From contig JAXRKP010000416.1 of NCBI GenBank assembly GCA_037039925.1, positions 113,501 through 177,500 of the forward strand: DNA of 64,000 nt, read 5' to 3'. Each line of letters begins with the position of its first letter. Position 1 is the first letter of the stretch. The stretch comes from Doris montereyensis (Eukaryota > Mollusca > Gastropoda > Nudibranchia > Dorididae). Under the pieces are notes generated by a model, which saw nothing but the letters and a program-made list of their open reading frames with translations, did not search any database and was not told where the DNA came from. Shown piece after piece: positions 11,701-22,364 of this stretch. A program made the translations under genes and the position numbers.

Positions 11701-14700
11701 AGTGGTGCATGTTGTGTGTCACTGTCCTGTTCTTGTGTGTGTGTAAAGGGTGCGTTGTGTGTAAAGGGTGTGTGTGTAAAGGGTGCGTTGTGTGTCACTG
11801 TCCTGTTCCTGTGTGTTGTGGATGTCACTGTCGTGTGTGTGTAAAGGGTGGGTTGTGTGTCACTGTCCTGTTCTTGTGTGTGTGTGTGTGTGTGTAAAGG
11901 GTGGGTTGTGTGTCACTGTCCTGTTCTTGTGTGTGTGTGTAAAGGGTGTGTTGTGTGTCACTGTGTGTAAAGGGTGCGTTGTGTGTCACTGTCCTGTTCT
12001 TGTGCATGTGTGTGTAAAGGGTGCGTTGTGTGTCACTGTCCTGTTCTTGTGTGTGTGTGTGTGTAAAGGGTGGGTTGTGTGTGTCACTGTCCTGTTCTTG
12101 TGTGTGTGTGTGTGTGTAAAGGGTGCGTTGTGTTTCACTGTCCTGTTCTTGTGTGGGTGGGTTGTGTGTCACTGTCCTGTTCCTGTGTGTGTGTGTGTGT
12201 AAAGGGTGGGTTGTGTGTCACTGTCCTGTTCTTGTGTGTGTGTGTGTGTGTGTGTGTAAAGGGTGGGTTGTGTGTCACTGTGTTCACTGTGTGTAAAGGG
12301 TGGGTTGTGTTCACTGTCCTGTTGTGTGTGTGTGTGTAAAGGGTGTTGTGTGTCACTGTCCTGTTCCTGTGTGTGTGTGTAAAGGGTGCGTTGTGTTTCA
12401 CTGTCCTGTTCTTGTGTGCATGTGGGTTGTGTGTCACTGTCCTGTTCTGTCCTGTTCTGTGTGTGTGTGTAAGGGTGGGTTGTGTGTCACTGTGTTGTGT
12501 GTGTGTGTGTAAAGGGTGGGTTGTGTGTCACTGTCCTGTTCCTGTGTGTGTGTGTGTGACTGTCCTGCTGTGTGTGTGTGTGTAAAGAATGGGTTGTCAC
12601 TGTGTTCCTGTTGTGTGTGCATGTGTGTGTGTAAAGCGTTTGGTGGGTTGTGTTTCACTGTCCTGTTCTTGTGTGTGTGTGTGTGCATGCTGTGTGTGTG
12701 TGTAAAGAGTGGGTTGTGTTTCACTGTCCTGTTCTTGTGTGTGTGTGTGTGTGCATGCGTGTGTGTAAAGAGTTGGTTGTGTATCACTGTCCTGTCCTGT
12801 TGTTGTGTGTTTGTGTGTGTAAAGGGTGGGTTGTGTATCACTGTCCTGTTCTTGTGTGTGTGTGTGTGCATGTTCTTGTGTGTGTAAAGGGTGGGGTTGT
12901 CACTGTCCTGTTCTTGTGTGTGTGTCTTGTGTGTGTAAAGGGTGGGTTGTGTGTCACTGTCCTGTTCTTGTGTGTGTGTGTGTGTGTTTGCATGCGTGTG
13001 TGTAAAGGATGGGTTGTATTTCACTGTCCTGTTCTTGTGTGTGTGTGCATGTGTGTGTGTAAAGGGTGGGTTGTGTTTCACTGTCCTGTTCTTGTGTGTG
13101 TGTGTGTGTGTGTGTGCATGCGTGTGTATAAAGAAGGGGTTGTGTGTCACTGTCCTGTTCTTGTGTGTGTGTGTGCATGCGTGTGTGTAAAGAGTTGGTT
13201 GTGTATCACTGTCCTGTTCTTGTGTGTGTGTGTGTGTGTGTGCACGCGTGTGTGTAAAGAGTGGGTTGTGTGTCACTGCCCTGTCCTTGTGTGTGTGTGT
13301 GTTTATGCACGCGTGTGTATAATGTGCGTGTGTATAAAGGGTGGGTTTTGGAAAAGGAAGGGTGGGGTGGGGGGGTTAATCACTCCTTGTGTGTGTGTGT
13401 GTTCGTGTGATGTACAAGACATCATGCCGCCAGTAGTAGGTGAATTGGTAAACAATTCTTGTATCTGGTCCTGTAATCTAACTTGTACTTCCATCCCTGC
13501 CTTTTTACTATTTCTGTCTCTAAGATTTTACGGAGTAGATTTTTTAGAATAGAACACAATGAGATGTCCATTGATAAAACAAATTGATAATTTTGAATTG
13601 ACAAATTTGACACAAGATGCTTTCCATGATTGGTTGATTATTACTGTTCTTTCTATGCGTTATAGGACCTCACCGTCCAATTTGGGCAATTTGACACAAG
13701 ATGCTTTCCATGATTGGTTGATTATTACTGTTCTTTCTATGCGTTATAGGACCACACCGTCCAATTTGGGCAATTTGTTGATCACAACAAACATAGCCGG
13801 ATAGAGTGCACCGTGTGCCTGGTGATGTACGAAGAGTTGAACACGCTTTATGGACACCTCTCTGACTCGGAGGCCGGGAACTTCTGTATGGACATTGTTG
13901 ATAGGGTAAGTCATATGTTTAATAATATATGATGACTTGGAAAGACTGTTATTTCGGACATATTGCCAATAGAGTAATAGAGGGAAAGTCTGTTATTTCT
14001 GACACCTTGCCAATAGAGGGAAAGTCTGTTATTTCAGACATGTTGTTCATAAGAATGTCTGTTGTTTCAGACACATTGTTGTTTAGAAAGTCTGTCGTTT
14101 CTGACATGTTGTTGTTTAGAAAGTCTGTCGTTTCTGACATGTTGTTGATAGGAAAGTCTGTTTCCGACTCATTGTTACTAGGGAAAGTCTGTTGTTTCCG
14201 ACTCATTGTTAATAGGGAAAGTCTGTTGTTTCCGACTCATTGTTAATAAGGAAAGTCTCAGTATTTCAGACATATTGTTCATAAGAATGTCTGTTGTTTC
14301 AGACACATTGTTGTTTAGAAAGTCTGTTGTTTCTGACATGTTGATAGGAAAGTCTGTTGTTTCCGACTCATTGTTAATAGGGAAAGTCTGTTGTTTCAGA
14401 TGCGTTGTTGACAGGGAAAGTCTTATTCCAAACTAGTAAAATAACCAAAAGAGCTGTCAGCAGTTGCTACCGGTAGGTTCCAATCTTTTCCTTTTTACTC
14501 TTTTATAAAGTTGTCTTTCATCTTTTATAAAGTTGTGTTTTTCATCTTTTATAAAGTTGTCTTTCATCTTTTATAAAGTTGTGTCTTTCATCTTTTATAA
14601 ACCTGTCTTTCATCTTTTATAAAGTTGTCTTTCATATTTTATAAAGTTGTCTTTCATCTTTTAGAAAGTTGTCTTTCATATTTTATAAAGTTGTCTTTCA

Positions 14701-15887
14701 TATTTTATAAACCTGTCTTTCATCTTTTATAAAGTTGTCTTTCATCTTTTATAAAGTTGTCTTTCATATTTTATAATGTTGTCCTTTGTCTTTTATAAAT
14801 TTGTCTTTTATCTTTTATAAAGTTGTCTTTCATATTTTATAAAGTTGTGTTTTATCTTTTTGTAAAACTGTCTTTCATATTTTATAAAGTTGTCTTTTAT
14901 CTTTTATAAAGTTGCGTTTTATCTTTTATAAAGTTGTCTTTCATATTTTATAAAGTTGTCTTTCATCTTTTATAAAGTTATCTTTCATATTTTATAAAGT
15001 TGTCTTTTTATCTTTTATAAAGTTGTCTTTTATCTTTTATAAAGTTGTCTGTCATATTTTATAAAGTTGTCTGTCATATTTTATAAAGTTGTCTGTCATA
15101 TTTTATGAAGTTGTCTTTCATCTTTTATAAAGTTGTCTTTCATCTTTTATAAAGTTGTCTTTCATCTTTAGAAAGTTGTCTTTCATCTTTTATAAAGTTG
15201 GCCTTCATCTTTTAGAAAGTTGTCTTTCATATTTTATAAAGTTGTCTTTCATATTTTATAAAGTTGTCTTTCATATTTTATAAAGTTGTTTTTCATCTTT
15301 TATAAAGTTAACTTTAATCTTTTATAAAGTTGTCTTTCATCTTTTATAAAGTTGTCTTTCATATTTTATAAAGTTGTCTTTCATCTTTTATAAAGTTGTG
15401 TTTTATCTTTTGTAAAGCTGTCTTTCATATTTTATAAAGTTGTCTTTTATCTTTTATAAAGTTGCGTTTTATCTTTTATAAAGTTGTCTTTCATATTTTA
15501 TAAAGTTGTCTTTCATCTTTTACAACAAAGTTGTTTTTTATCTTTATAAAGTTGTCTTTCACTTTTATAAAGTTGTTTTTCATCTTTTACAAAATTGTGT
15601 TTTATCTTTTATAAAGTTGTGTTTTATCTTTTATAAATGTCTTTCATCTTTTATAAAGTTGTCTTTCATCTTTTATAAAGTTGTGTTTTATCTTTTATAA
15701 ATGTCTTTCGTCTTTTTGTTTCCTTGTGATTCTCCCGAACTTTATGGTTAACAGGGTAAATTACAGTGAAGCAAAATCTCCACAAATCAGTGGTAGCGTA
15801 TTCAAGTCTGTTATTTCAGACACGTTATTGGAGTTTGGTTTGCATTCAGTCATTAGAGAAAAAGTCTTTGTGTAGAAGTTATCATTA

Positions 15888-15921
<34 letters not shown>

Positions 15922-17837
15922 TGTTGAGTTTTAGAGAAAAAGATTTTTCTTTAATTTCATGTATCTGTCAATTTATTATTATTGGCATTGATACTGACAT
16001 ATATTCGTACCACTGACAGATATTTGTACCACTGATAGTTTATTCACTGATAGTTTATTCGTACCACTGATAAATATTTGTACCACTGATAGTTTATTTA
16101 CCACTGATAGATATTTGTACCACTGATAGTTTATTCGCATCACTGATAGATATTTGTACCACTGATAGTTTATTCGTACCACTGATAGATATTTGTACCA
16201 CTGATAGTTTATTCGTACCACTGATAGATATTCGTACCACTGATAGATATTTGTACCACTGATAGTTTAGTACCACTTTATTTGTACCACTGATAGATAT
16301 TTGTACCACTGATAGATATTTTATTGATAGTTTATTCGTACCACTGATAGATATTTGTACCACTGATAGTTTATTCGTACCACTGATAGATATTCGTACC
16401 CATTGTGCATTGGCTGCACATTGAGCGTTGATTGGACATTGTTCTAGATGACTTATAAATATGTGATACGATATTCCTAAAGTGAAAGTTTTCTTCATGT
16501 TTATAGCTATCCAATATGTGTTGTTTATTGCTGAAGAAAGATTATGATTTTACGTCAGTCTTTTAAAGTTTCGTAATGGATGAAAAAACCCAAATATTTC
16601 ATGTAATGCAATGATCATACAGTGCAATCAGTCAAAATTTAGCCACACTGGAAATAGAAAGAGCCCAGCTTTAAAGGTTACTTTGGTCCAAGCGCAGCTG
16701 GATCAATAATAACAACAGGATATTTTGAACTCACCATTCTGTTTCCTCTTTAAACATTGCATTCAATGAATTGCAAAATTTTATTATGGTTAGGCATGAG
16801 AGTGCCGCCAATACCCTCTTGACAAAGCAAAGCTTTAGGACCCTCTTGACAAAGCACAGCTTTAGGACCCTCTTGACAAAGCACAGCTTTAGGACCCTCT
16901 TGACAAAGCAAAGCTTTAGGACCTCTTGACAAAGCAAAGCTTTAGGACCTCTTGACAAAGCACAGCTTTAGGACCCTCTTGACAAAGCACAGCTTTAGGA
17001 TCCTCTTGACAAAGCACAGCTTTAGGACCCTCTTGACAAAGCAAAGCTTTAGGACCCTCTTGACAAAGCACAGCTTTAGGACGCTCTTGACAAAGCACAG
17101 CTTTAGGACCCTTTTGACAAAGCCATGGGCGGGCACTGAATTCTGTTTAGTTTGAATGAAAGTAAAGCGGAAAAAGAAAAAGCAAAGCGAATCAAAAACT
17201 TATAGGAAAAAAAGCAAGATATAGTTATTTCTCAGGTTTGTTTAGAAATGGCCCTACAACTTCTTGTACCTTAAACGTATTGATTAGTTCATGCTCTGAA
17301 TAAAGTTAAAGTAGAAGAGGCAAAAAGTCAAGAAGGGAAGGAAGTGTGGTTGAACATCCAAACTGTCCTCAGAATGTGATTACCCTGGCATACCAGTGAC
17401 AGCATCTGTGGCAGGATTGTCAATATTGACGTAAAAGGCAATATATTATTGACATGTTCAAGCTATTTTTATTTGTTTCTAGAAATTTGGATACGGTCCG
17501 GCTTTATAGGTCGAAGGTTAATTTGAGGGAACATTGCTGCACAGTCCCAGTCTGATGTGTTTTCTCTTTTGTAGTCATGTGCCTTTGTTTATGTTTATTA
17601 TCAATAAGAGCCTTGTTTCCATTGCCACAGATGAACCACACGCGTTTGGTCTGGAGTCTGGAGTTTAAGTGTAGCAGAAGGTCAAGTGATTCTCTGCCAG
17701 TCATCATGATAGCCATCATGATAGGCGTGCTGCCTATCATATTCTATGGCATCTTGCGGTACAAAGGCAAAGAGAAAAAGTCAAAGGTCTTTAAGCGTAA
17801 GTCGATAAAACGAAAACTTTCTTTTACTTCAATTTAA
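6045..17837 (+). CDS. OSTM1: OSTM1-like lysosomal membrane protein (five recognised exons)
   Basis: OSTM1 is a highly glycosylated type I membrane protein that forms the beta subunit of the lysosomal ClC-7 chloride/proton exchanger. The exons rebuilt here are 6045-6376, 6902-7016, 7734-7858, 13750-13905 and 17631-17837. Together they give about 311 residues once a one-base loss in exon 1 is allowed for, against about 334 in human. Features in order: signal peptide (residues 1 to about 20), HSRPFRMCMEC (matching the family SARPVRLCQTC region), DCRDKYISRDRVQII, a SACTACTQD cysteine pair, VCLVMYEELNTLYG, an FCMDIVD region, MNHTRLVWSLEFKCS with an N-glycosylation site, and one hydrophobic helix SLPVIMIAIMIGVLPIIFYG before a Lys-rich tail. 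Phases fit at every junction. It converges with SIAE. Confidence 0.9.
6902..7016 (+). CDS. OSTM1: OSTM1 exon 2
   Basis: Acceptor TTCTTTAG at 6901, then 115 nt encoding DAKLKDCRDKYISRDR and IPSMYAYIEGVWSDSACT. It ends in phase 1 at GTACAG|GTGTGT. A second near-copy of the donor, GTACAG|GTGAAT, lies ten bases downstream at 7027. Using it would shift the frame into a stop, so the first donor is preferred. Confidence 0.88.
7183..7250 (+). repeat. tRNA-derived SINE head in OSTM1 intron 2
   Basis: The sequence TTGGTAGTCCAGAGGCAAGG resembles a pol III A box region and GGGTTCGAGCATG at 7237-7249 resembles a B box with the spacing of a Ser/Leu-type tRNA head. CCTCTCAACC occupies the anticodon-arm position. 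The arms do not pair well enough for a functional tRNA, so this is scored as a SINE relic. Confidence 0.5.
7472..7491 (+). repeat. C20 homopolymer
   Basis: Twenty consecutive C lie in OSTM1 intron 2. A similar C run occurs near 30307-30322. The exact length is unreliable in any sequencing technology. Confidence 0.85.
7734..7858 (+). CDS. OSTM1: OSTM1 exon 3
   Basis: Acceptor ACTTTCAG at 7733, then 125 nt. Two bases complete an Ala codon from exon 2, giving SACTACTQD, followed by VTYVIPDDIVHFIDLFNNLS and LCLNTSSE. This matches the family pattern CxxC...FLNLFNHTLTC. It ends in phase 0 at TCAGAG|GTAAAA. Two N-glycosylation sequons (NVT, NLS) and an NTS are visible, fitting a heavily glycosylated luminal domain. 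Confidence 0.9.
7862..8110 (+). repeat. 26-bp minisatellite in OSTM1 intron 3
   Basis: Units containing GGTTGCAATGTGTAAAATGG repeat at a 26-base spacing (for example at 7865 and 7891), about nine or ten copies with point changes and a few short units. It starts only a few bases after the exon 3 donor. Confidence 0.9.
8111..13350 (+). repeat. 5.2-kb TG-rich compound satellite filling OSTM1 intron 3
   Basis: A higher-order unit of very variable length (about 45-75 bp) is repeated on the order of ninety times: TGTAAAGGGTGGGTTGTG, then TGTCACTGTCCTGTTCTTG, then a (TG)n run often ending in CATGCGTG or CATACGTG. The + strand, which is the OSTM1 sense strand, is almost free of A and C outside the CACTGTCC core. 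Variants drop the CATG box toward the right (11.4-12.5 kb) and regain it after 12.6 kb. Long frames on both strands are an artefact of the low-complexity composition. Confidence 0.95.
13606..13773 (+). repeat. 84-bp tandem duplication containing the OSTM1 exon 4 acceptor
   Basis: The block from TTTGACACAAGATGC through TATGCGTTATAGGACC and CCGTCCAATTTGGGCAA is present twice at 84-base spacing. Each copy carries the same branch/pyrimidine region and a TTATAG splice acceptor plus the first codons of exon 4 (GAC CTC ACC in the first copy, GAC CAC ACC in the second). Because 84 is divisible by three the two acceptors are phase-equivalent. Confidence 0.9.
13750..13905 (+). CDS. OSTM1: OSTM1 exon 4
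   Basis: The acceptor TATAG ends at 13749. The 156 nt are in phase 0 and encode DHTVQFGQFVDHNKHSR, IECTVCLVMYEELNTLYG and SEAGNFCMDIVDR, ending at GATAGG|GTAAGT. The two cysteines of IECTVC and the later FCMD match the family motif VCKNC...LCIDVEDAM. Using the upstream duplicated acceptor (ending at 13665) would enter the same frame but meet a TGA at 13692-13694. Confidence 0.9.
13935..14435 (+). repeat. ~33-bp minisatellite, OSTM1 intron 4
   Basis: Repeats of the form GGAAAGTCTGTTGTTTC plus AGACATGTTGTT, with about 33-base spacing and mixed AATAGGG/TTTAGAA variants, roughly fifteen copies. It starts about 30 bp after the exon 4 donor. Confidence 0.9.
14505..15712 (+). repeat. 22-bp minisatellite (about 55 copies), OSTM1 intron 4
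   Basis: The unit TTTTATAAAGTTGTCTTTCA with C/A and deletion variants is repeated at 22-base spacing through 1.2 kb. The unit resembles a T-rich splice or cleavage region but no exon is present. Just after it, a single extra copy of the preceding family (AAGTCTGTTATTTCAGACA) occurs at about 15805. Confidence 0.92.
15892..15918 (+). repeat. (GT)n microsatellite
   Basis: About thirteen uninterrupted GT dinucleotides in OSTM1 intron 4. Confidence 0.9.
15985..16400 (+). repeat. 19-20-bp minisatellite, OSTM1 intron 4
   Basis: Alternating units ACCACTGATAGATATTTGT and ACCACTGATAGTTTATTCGT give about a 39-bp double period, roughly ten doublets. Confidence 0.9.
16805..17130 (+). repeat. 27-bp minisatellite, OSTM1 intron 4
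   Basis: Units of CCTCTTGACAAAGCACAGC plus TTTAGGAC at 27-base spacing (for example at 16814 and 16841), twelve copies. Because 27 is divisible by three, all frames stay constant, which explains the repetitive frames seen on both strands. Confidence 0.92.
17631..17837 (+). CDS. OSTM1: OSTM1 last recognised exon (transmembrane helix and tail)
   Basis: Acceptor ATTGCCACAG at 17630, then MNHTRLVWSLEFKCSRRSSD, the membrane helix and the basic tail. Reading on gives KRKSIKRKLSFTSI and a TAA at 17835-17837, comparable with the short Lys/Ser tail of human OSTM1. A perfect donor (AAGC|GTAAGT at 17797) offers an alternative: splicing there in phase 1 to a further exon. A possible 3' exon with a TTTAAAG acceptor lies at 23257, but it is unproven. 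Confidence 0.85.
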   Translation: MNHTRLVWSLEFKCSRRSSDSLPVIMIAIMIGVLPIIFYGILRYKGKEKKSKVFKRKSIKRKLSFTSI

Positions 17838-17884
17838 ACATCCTGCACATAATGTTTCTTCTGACCTCTGCGTGTGTATGCACG

Positions 17885-18150
17885 CACAATAGGGAGAAAA
17901 GGTGCCCTTACTTGAGAAATGTCTGTGCACAATAGGGAGAAAAGGTGCCCTTACTTGAGAAATGTCTGTGCACAATAGGGAGAAAAGGTGCCCTTAGTTG
18001 AGAAATGTCTGTGCACAATAGGGAGAAAAGGTGCCCTTAGTTGAGAAATTTCTGTGCACAATAGGGAGAAAAGGTGCCCTTACTTGAGAAATGTCTGTGC
18101 ACAATAGGAGAAAAGGTGCCCTTAGTTGAGAAATGTCTGTGCACGTGAAT
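17885..18150 (+). repeat. 43-bp minisatellite downstream of OSTM1
   Basis: Units of TGTGCACAATAGGGAG, AAAAGGTGCCCTTA and CTTGAGAAATGTC, six copies at about 43-44-base spacing. Confidence 0.92.
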
Positions 18151-18334
18151 AAAAGAAAGTTTTCAGTCTCATTCATACACACAGTGCACATAATTTGAAT
18201 TTTTCGTCAAAACTTTGCAAGCTTCCAAAAATTGTACACACACAAACCTAGAAAACATTAGAGGGAGCATTGCTGCATACTCCAAGTCTTATGAAAATAT
18301 TTTCTCTTTCGTGGTCTACAATTGTTGCCTTTTT

Positions 18335-18985
18335 GAAAATAATCAAAATACAATTGTTACAGTCTTTGAAACTGATGCACTGGAATAATCAAAATACAAT
18401 TGTTACAGTCTTTGAAACTGATGCACTGGAATAATCAAAATACAATTGTTACAGTTTTTGAAACTGATGCACTGGAATAATCAAAATACAATTGTTACAG
18501 TCTTTGAAACTGATGCACTGGAATAATCAAAATACAATTGTTACAGTTTTGAAACTGATGCACTGGAATAATCAAAATACAATTGTTACAGTCTTTGAAA
18601 CTGATGCACTGGAATAATCAAAATACAATTGTTACAGTTTTTGAAACTGATGCACTGGAATAATCAAAATACAATTTTACAGTCTTTGAAACTGATGCAC
18701 TGGAATAGCCAAAATACAATTATTACAGTCTTTGAAACTGATGCACTGGAATAATCAAAATACAATTGTTACAGTCTTTGAAACTGATGCACTGGAATAT
18801 TCAAAATACAATTGTTACAGTCTTTGAAACTGATGCACTGGAATAATCAAAATACAATTGTTATGGTTTTTGAAACTGATGCACTGGAATAATCAAAATA
18901 CAATTGTTACAGTTTTTGAAACTGATGCACTGGAATAATCAAAATACAATTGTTACGGTCTTTGAAACTGATGCACTGAAGGAGA
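18335..18985 (+). repeat. 46-bp minisatellite downstream of OSTM1
   Basis: Units of CTGGAATAATCAAAATAC, AATTGTTACAGTCTTTG and AAACTGATGCA, about fourteen copies at 46-base spacing with very little divergence. Confidence 0.93.
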
Positions 18986-19525
18986 TCTTGATTTGGTCAG
19001 ACGGTTGTGGTGCACATAATCGAAACCCTGTGTTGGTATCAGATCTTTCTCAATGATCTCAATGATTTTTTCATCACAGTCAACGTGAAATGCCTTGAGA
19101 AAAGCCACACACAAATGACTGGATTTCGTGCATATTTAAATGGAGCAACGGAAGAAGACAACAGAACTGTAAATCCCTGTGGGCTATTGCTGAGTCATCA
19201 AGGAGTCTCGAAGGCATCCAAGCCTATTTCAGTGCAAATACTTCGCATTCTTCAAAGCTACAAGAAGAAAGCAGTTTTCACAGCAATATGCCCAAGACTG
19301 AGTCTATGCAATATATGTGTTTTTGATCTCCGCTTCATGAAAACGTCACCTGATGGTACCGTTAAGTACAAATTGGACCAAGGATCTGCCTCAAAGAAAA
19401 GGCTGATCATCATCAGTTTCACTTGAGCCAATGTGTAATCAGCCTTTGCCCACATGCTCCTCAAAGTTCAAAGATCTCCAGGATCTTTTAAAAATATAAT
19501 ACGCCCTAACCATCACAAGTTTTAT
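18986..19525 (+). other. Single-copy island between arrays with a 139-codon open frame
   Basis: An open frame runs from 19007 to 19426, but it has no recognisable family and no clear composition of a real gene. It lies between two minisatellites and could be 3' sequence of OSTM1 or chance. The segment RAYLNGATEEDNRTVNPCG looks protein-like, but nothing more can be said. Confidence 0.2.
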
Positions 19526-19955
19526 GACACTTCACCACAATAGTAATGTGTTGTGCTATGAAAAATAACTTTCACCACAATAGTAATGTGTTGTGCTATG
19601 AAAAATAACTTTCACCACAATAGTAATGTGTTGTGCTATGAAAATAACTTTCACCACAATAGTAATGTGTTGTGCTATGAAAATAACTTTCACCCCAAAT
19701 AGTAATGTGTTGTGGTGTGAAAAATAACTTTCACCACAATAGTAATGTGTTGTGTTGTGGACAATAACTTTCACCACAATAGTAATGTGTTGTGTTGTGG
19801 AAATAACTTTCACCACAATAGTAATGTGTTGTGTTGTGGACAATAACTTCACCACTTTGGACAATAACTTTCACCACAATAGTAATGTGTTGTGTTGTGG
19901 ACAATAACTTTCACCACTGTAATGTGTTGTGCTGTGGACAATAACTTTCACCACC
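19525..19955 (+). repeat. 40-bp minisatellite
   Basis: Units of AATAACTTTCACCACAATAG and TAATGTGTTGTGCTATGAA, eleven copies. The right-hand copies change to GTTGTGGAC, showing a left and a right sub-family. Confidence 0.92.
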
Positions 19956-20074
19956 ATTCTTTTCTATACTTGCTCAGTATTCTAATTGTTTATCATCACT
20001 CCTTCTTTTGATTTCATTTTTAATTTTCTTAATCAATCCACTCATCCTCTTTATTTCGTGTTGTTTTTGTTTTT

Positions 20075-20290
20075 GTTGTGTTTTTTTTTTTTCTTCTTCC
20101 TCTTTTTTTCTTCCTCTTCTTCTTTTCTTCTTCTTCTTCTTCTTCTTTCTTCTCCTTCTTCTTCTTCTTCTTCTTCTTCTTCTTCTTCTTCTTCTTCTTC
20201 TTCTTCTTCTCTTTTCTGTTTATTTTTTCTTCTTCTTATCCACCTCTTCTTCGTCTTGTTCCCCTCTCCACCCTCCTCCTCCTCCTTATT
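20075..20290 (+). repeat. (TTC)n polypyrimidine tract
   Basis: An almost pure pyrimidine + strand of about 200 bases is dominated by TTC/TCT triplets, with over twenty uninterrupted triplets at about 20140-20212. GAA/TTC tracts of this length can form triplex DNA. Confidence 0.93.
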
Positions 20291-20299
20291 ATTTTCTAT

Positions 20300-20348
<49 letters not shown>

Positions 20349-20525
20349 GCTACTACCACTACTAACTACTACTGCTACCACTATTCCTACTGCTGCTACC
20401 ACTATTCCTACTGCTGCTACTACTACTACTAATGCTACTACTACCACTATTCCTATTACTGCTACTGCTACTATTCCTACTGCTACTGCTACCACTTCCT
20501 ACTGGTACTGCTACTAATGCTACTA
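20300..20525 (+). repeat. (CTA)n trinucleotide repeat
   Basis: About seventeen pure CTA triplets are followed by imperfect CTA/CTG/CCA triplets with a CTATTCCTACTGCTGCTAC sub-repeat. Confidence 0.93.
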
Positions 20526-20529
20526 ATAT

Positions 20530-21940
20530 TATCACCACTTTTTCATGTCGTTTCCCCTTTAGCTGACCCGACTTTGTCTTTATTTATATTTTGATAAAAT
20601 TATAAAATTGCATGCCATTGTTCTAAGAAGACTTGAACAGCCATTTAATATGTATAATTTCACAATAATACATGTCCAATGATTTAATAAGTTCTACAGT
20701 CAACGTGCCAGAAACTAATTTCTCTGTGGAAAGAGAGTGGCAATCTGTTTAATATTATTTGTATGTATGAACTCAAAACATAGTGCTAAAAATGCGTAAT
20801 TGAATTTCAGCTTTTCAAAATATGCCTAGGTCCGTTTCTACAAATTATAACTTTTCTGTTACACTTTTATCTATTTTAGGTTTATAAACATACGTGCACA
20901 ATTGTTGTCAATTGACTATTAAAATTTGAAATAAATTTACCGACTTTGAGAGCAGAAATTCAGTCTTTTTTTACTCTCTTGTAAAGATGTAAAAAATTAG
21001 ATACGCAAAAAAATGCACAGGCACGACGATATTTTCAAGGGGAGTGCCGTTAACTGCAAAACGGCGCATGCTACTTAGGTTTTGTGGAGCAGTGAAGACA
21101 GCGTTGTTTTATAACTTGGGAGTTTCGTTGCTTGTAGCTTTGTTCCACTTTTTATTTACTTATTTTATTCGCTTCCTGGGAAGAAAAGTTACTCAGCAAA
21201 AAGTTGTTGCTTGCTTACCTATGCTGCATGCATCGTTTTGTGGTTAATAAAGCAACTGGTATATGATTGCCTAACTTGTTTGAAACACATGAATGGATGA
21301 GTTATGACAAGTTGATGAATTTATTTTTTTATTTTTTTTTTTTAAATTCTTTTAAATTATTTTAAAAAAATAAAAAATTTCATGTATATTGTTTCACCAT
21401 ACTATCGATTTACTCACCTTAGCATCTTTATACATTTCTCCCAAAATCTATACATTTAATGATTAACTTAAGTTACATTTGTTTTTAATTTAAATGCATT
21501 AATGTATTCTTTGATTTTTTTAAACGGAAATTGTGATAACACAAGTATAATTTCCTTCTTTTTTTTAAAAGATCAATAAAGAGGATTGAATTGAATTAAA
21601 TATACATTATAGGCTTTTTTTCTATTTCTCAGAAAAACGCCTTGCATCAGTTAAGTTCACTTATAAACCACTCGAGGGTGCCAACGCCAACTTTTCCAGT
21701 ACCGCCAGCAGCACGACTTCTTCTTTGTTCTGACAGGAAGTGGTTACAGGTCTTTACATTATACAACGATAAAAAAAGAATAAAACTGCAGTAGGCCAAC
21801 AAGTAATGAAGAGGAATGTGAAACAGTCGCAAGGCCTAACACTAACAGAGAGAAAACGGCACAGAACAGAGACATTTCCGGGTGCCTCCCCTCCCTTCAA
21901 CACCAACAAATCTTTCATTGCTATTTCATATTATTCCTCT
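20530..21940. other. AT-rich intergenic DNA, no gene seen
   Basis: No recognisable coding, RNA or repeat element. It includes low-complexity A/T runs around 21320-21370. Confidence 0.4.
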
Positions 21941-21942
21941 TC

Positions 21943-22002
21943 ATACATTGCCGATTCATACATTGCCGATTCATACATTGCCGATTCATACATTGCAGAC
22001 AG
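21943..22002 (+). repeat. 15-bp tandem repeat, four copies
   Basis: TTCATACATTGCCGA is repeated four times, the last copy ending in a GCAGAC variant. Confidence 0.9.
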
Positions 22003-22364
22003 TGTCATGCAGTCGGCTGTGTGTCACTGTGTGTTCTCACTGTGATAGCTGCCACACACTCTTTCTCTTTTCCACAAGTCTTTCATTGTTATTGTATTTT
22101 GTATCATGAGTGACATTTTTTGGTTTTTTCTTCCAGTCTTTCTTCTCCAATCCTTGCTTGCATATTTTTGTGTACAATTTCTTTTTACAGCAGGGCTTAT
22201 ATTGAATTTAAGAGTATCTAGATGGAGAATATAAAATATGCAATTGTAGTGTCATGTAAGGGTAAGCTTTGTCACAAGTGTACTGTCATTGGAACTATAT
22301 CACACAATAACCAGCTACGTGTGTGTCGTGTGAATTTTACAAGTCTTCTCTGTCTAATGTCATG

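Noticed and set aside
13303..13494. Extra OSTM1 exon at 13410-13500
   Set aside because: Exon 3 and exon 4 join in phase with full family coverage, so no exon is missing, and the frame there shows no family match.
8148..13552. Cys/Val-rich + frames and Thr/His-rich - frames, up to 300 codons
   Set aside because: Products of TG/CA repeats in the intron 3 satellite; all three frames show the same bias.
19986..20517. Poly-Ser, poly-Leu and poly-Thr frames
   Set aside because: TTC and CTA repeats.
21044..21247. 67-codon + frame with a hydrophobic stretch
   Set aside because: No homology recognised, no splice or promoter context; length is within chance for this composition.
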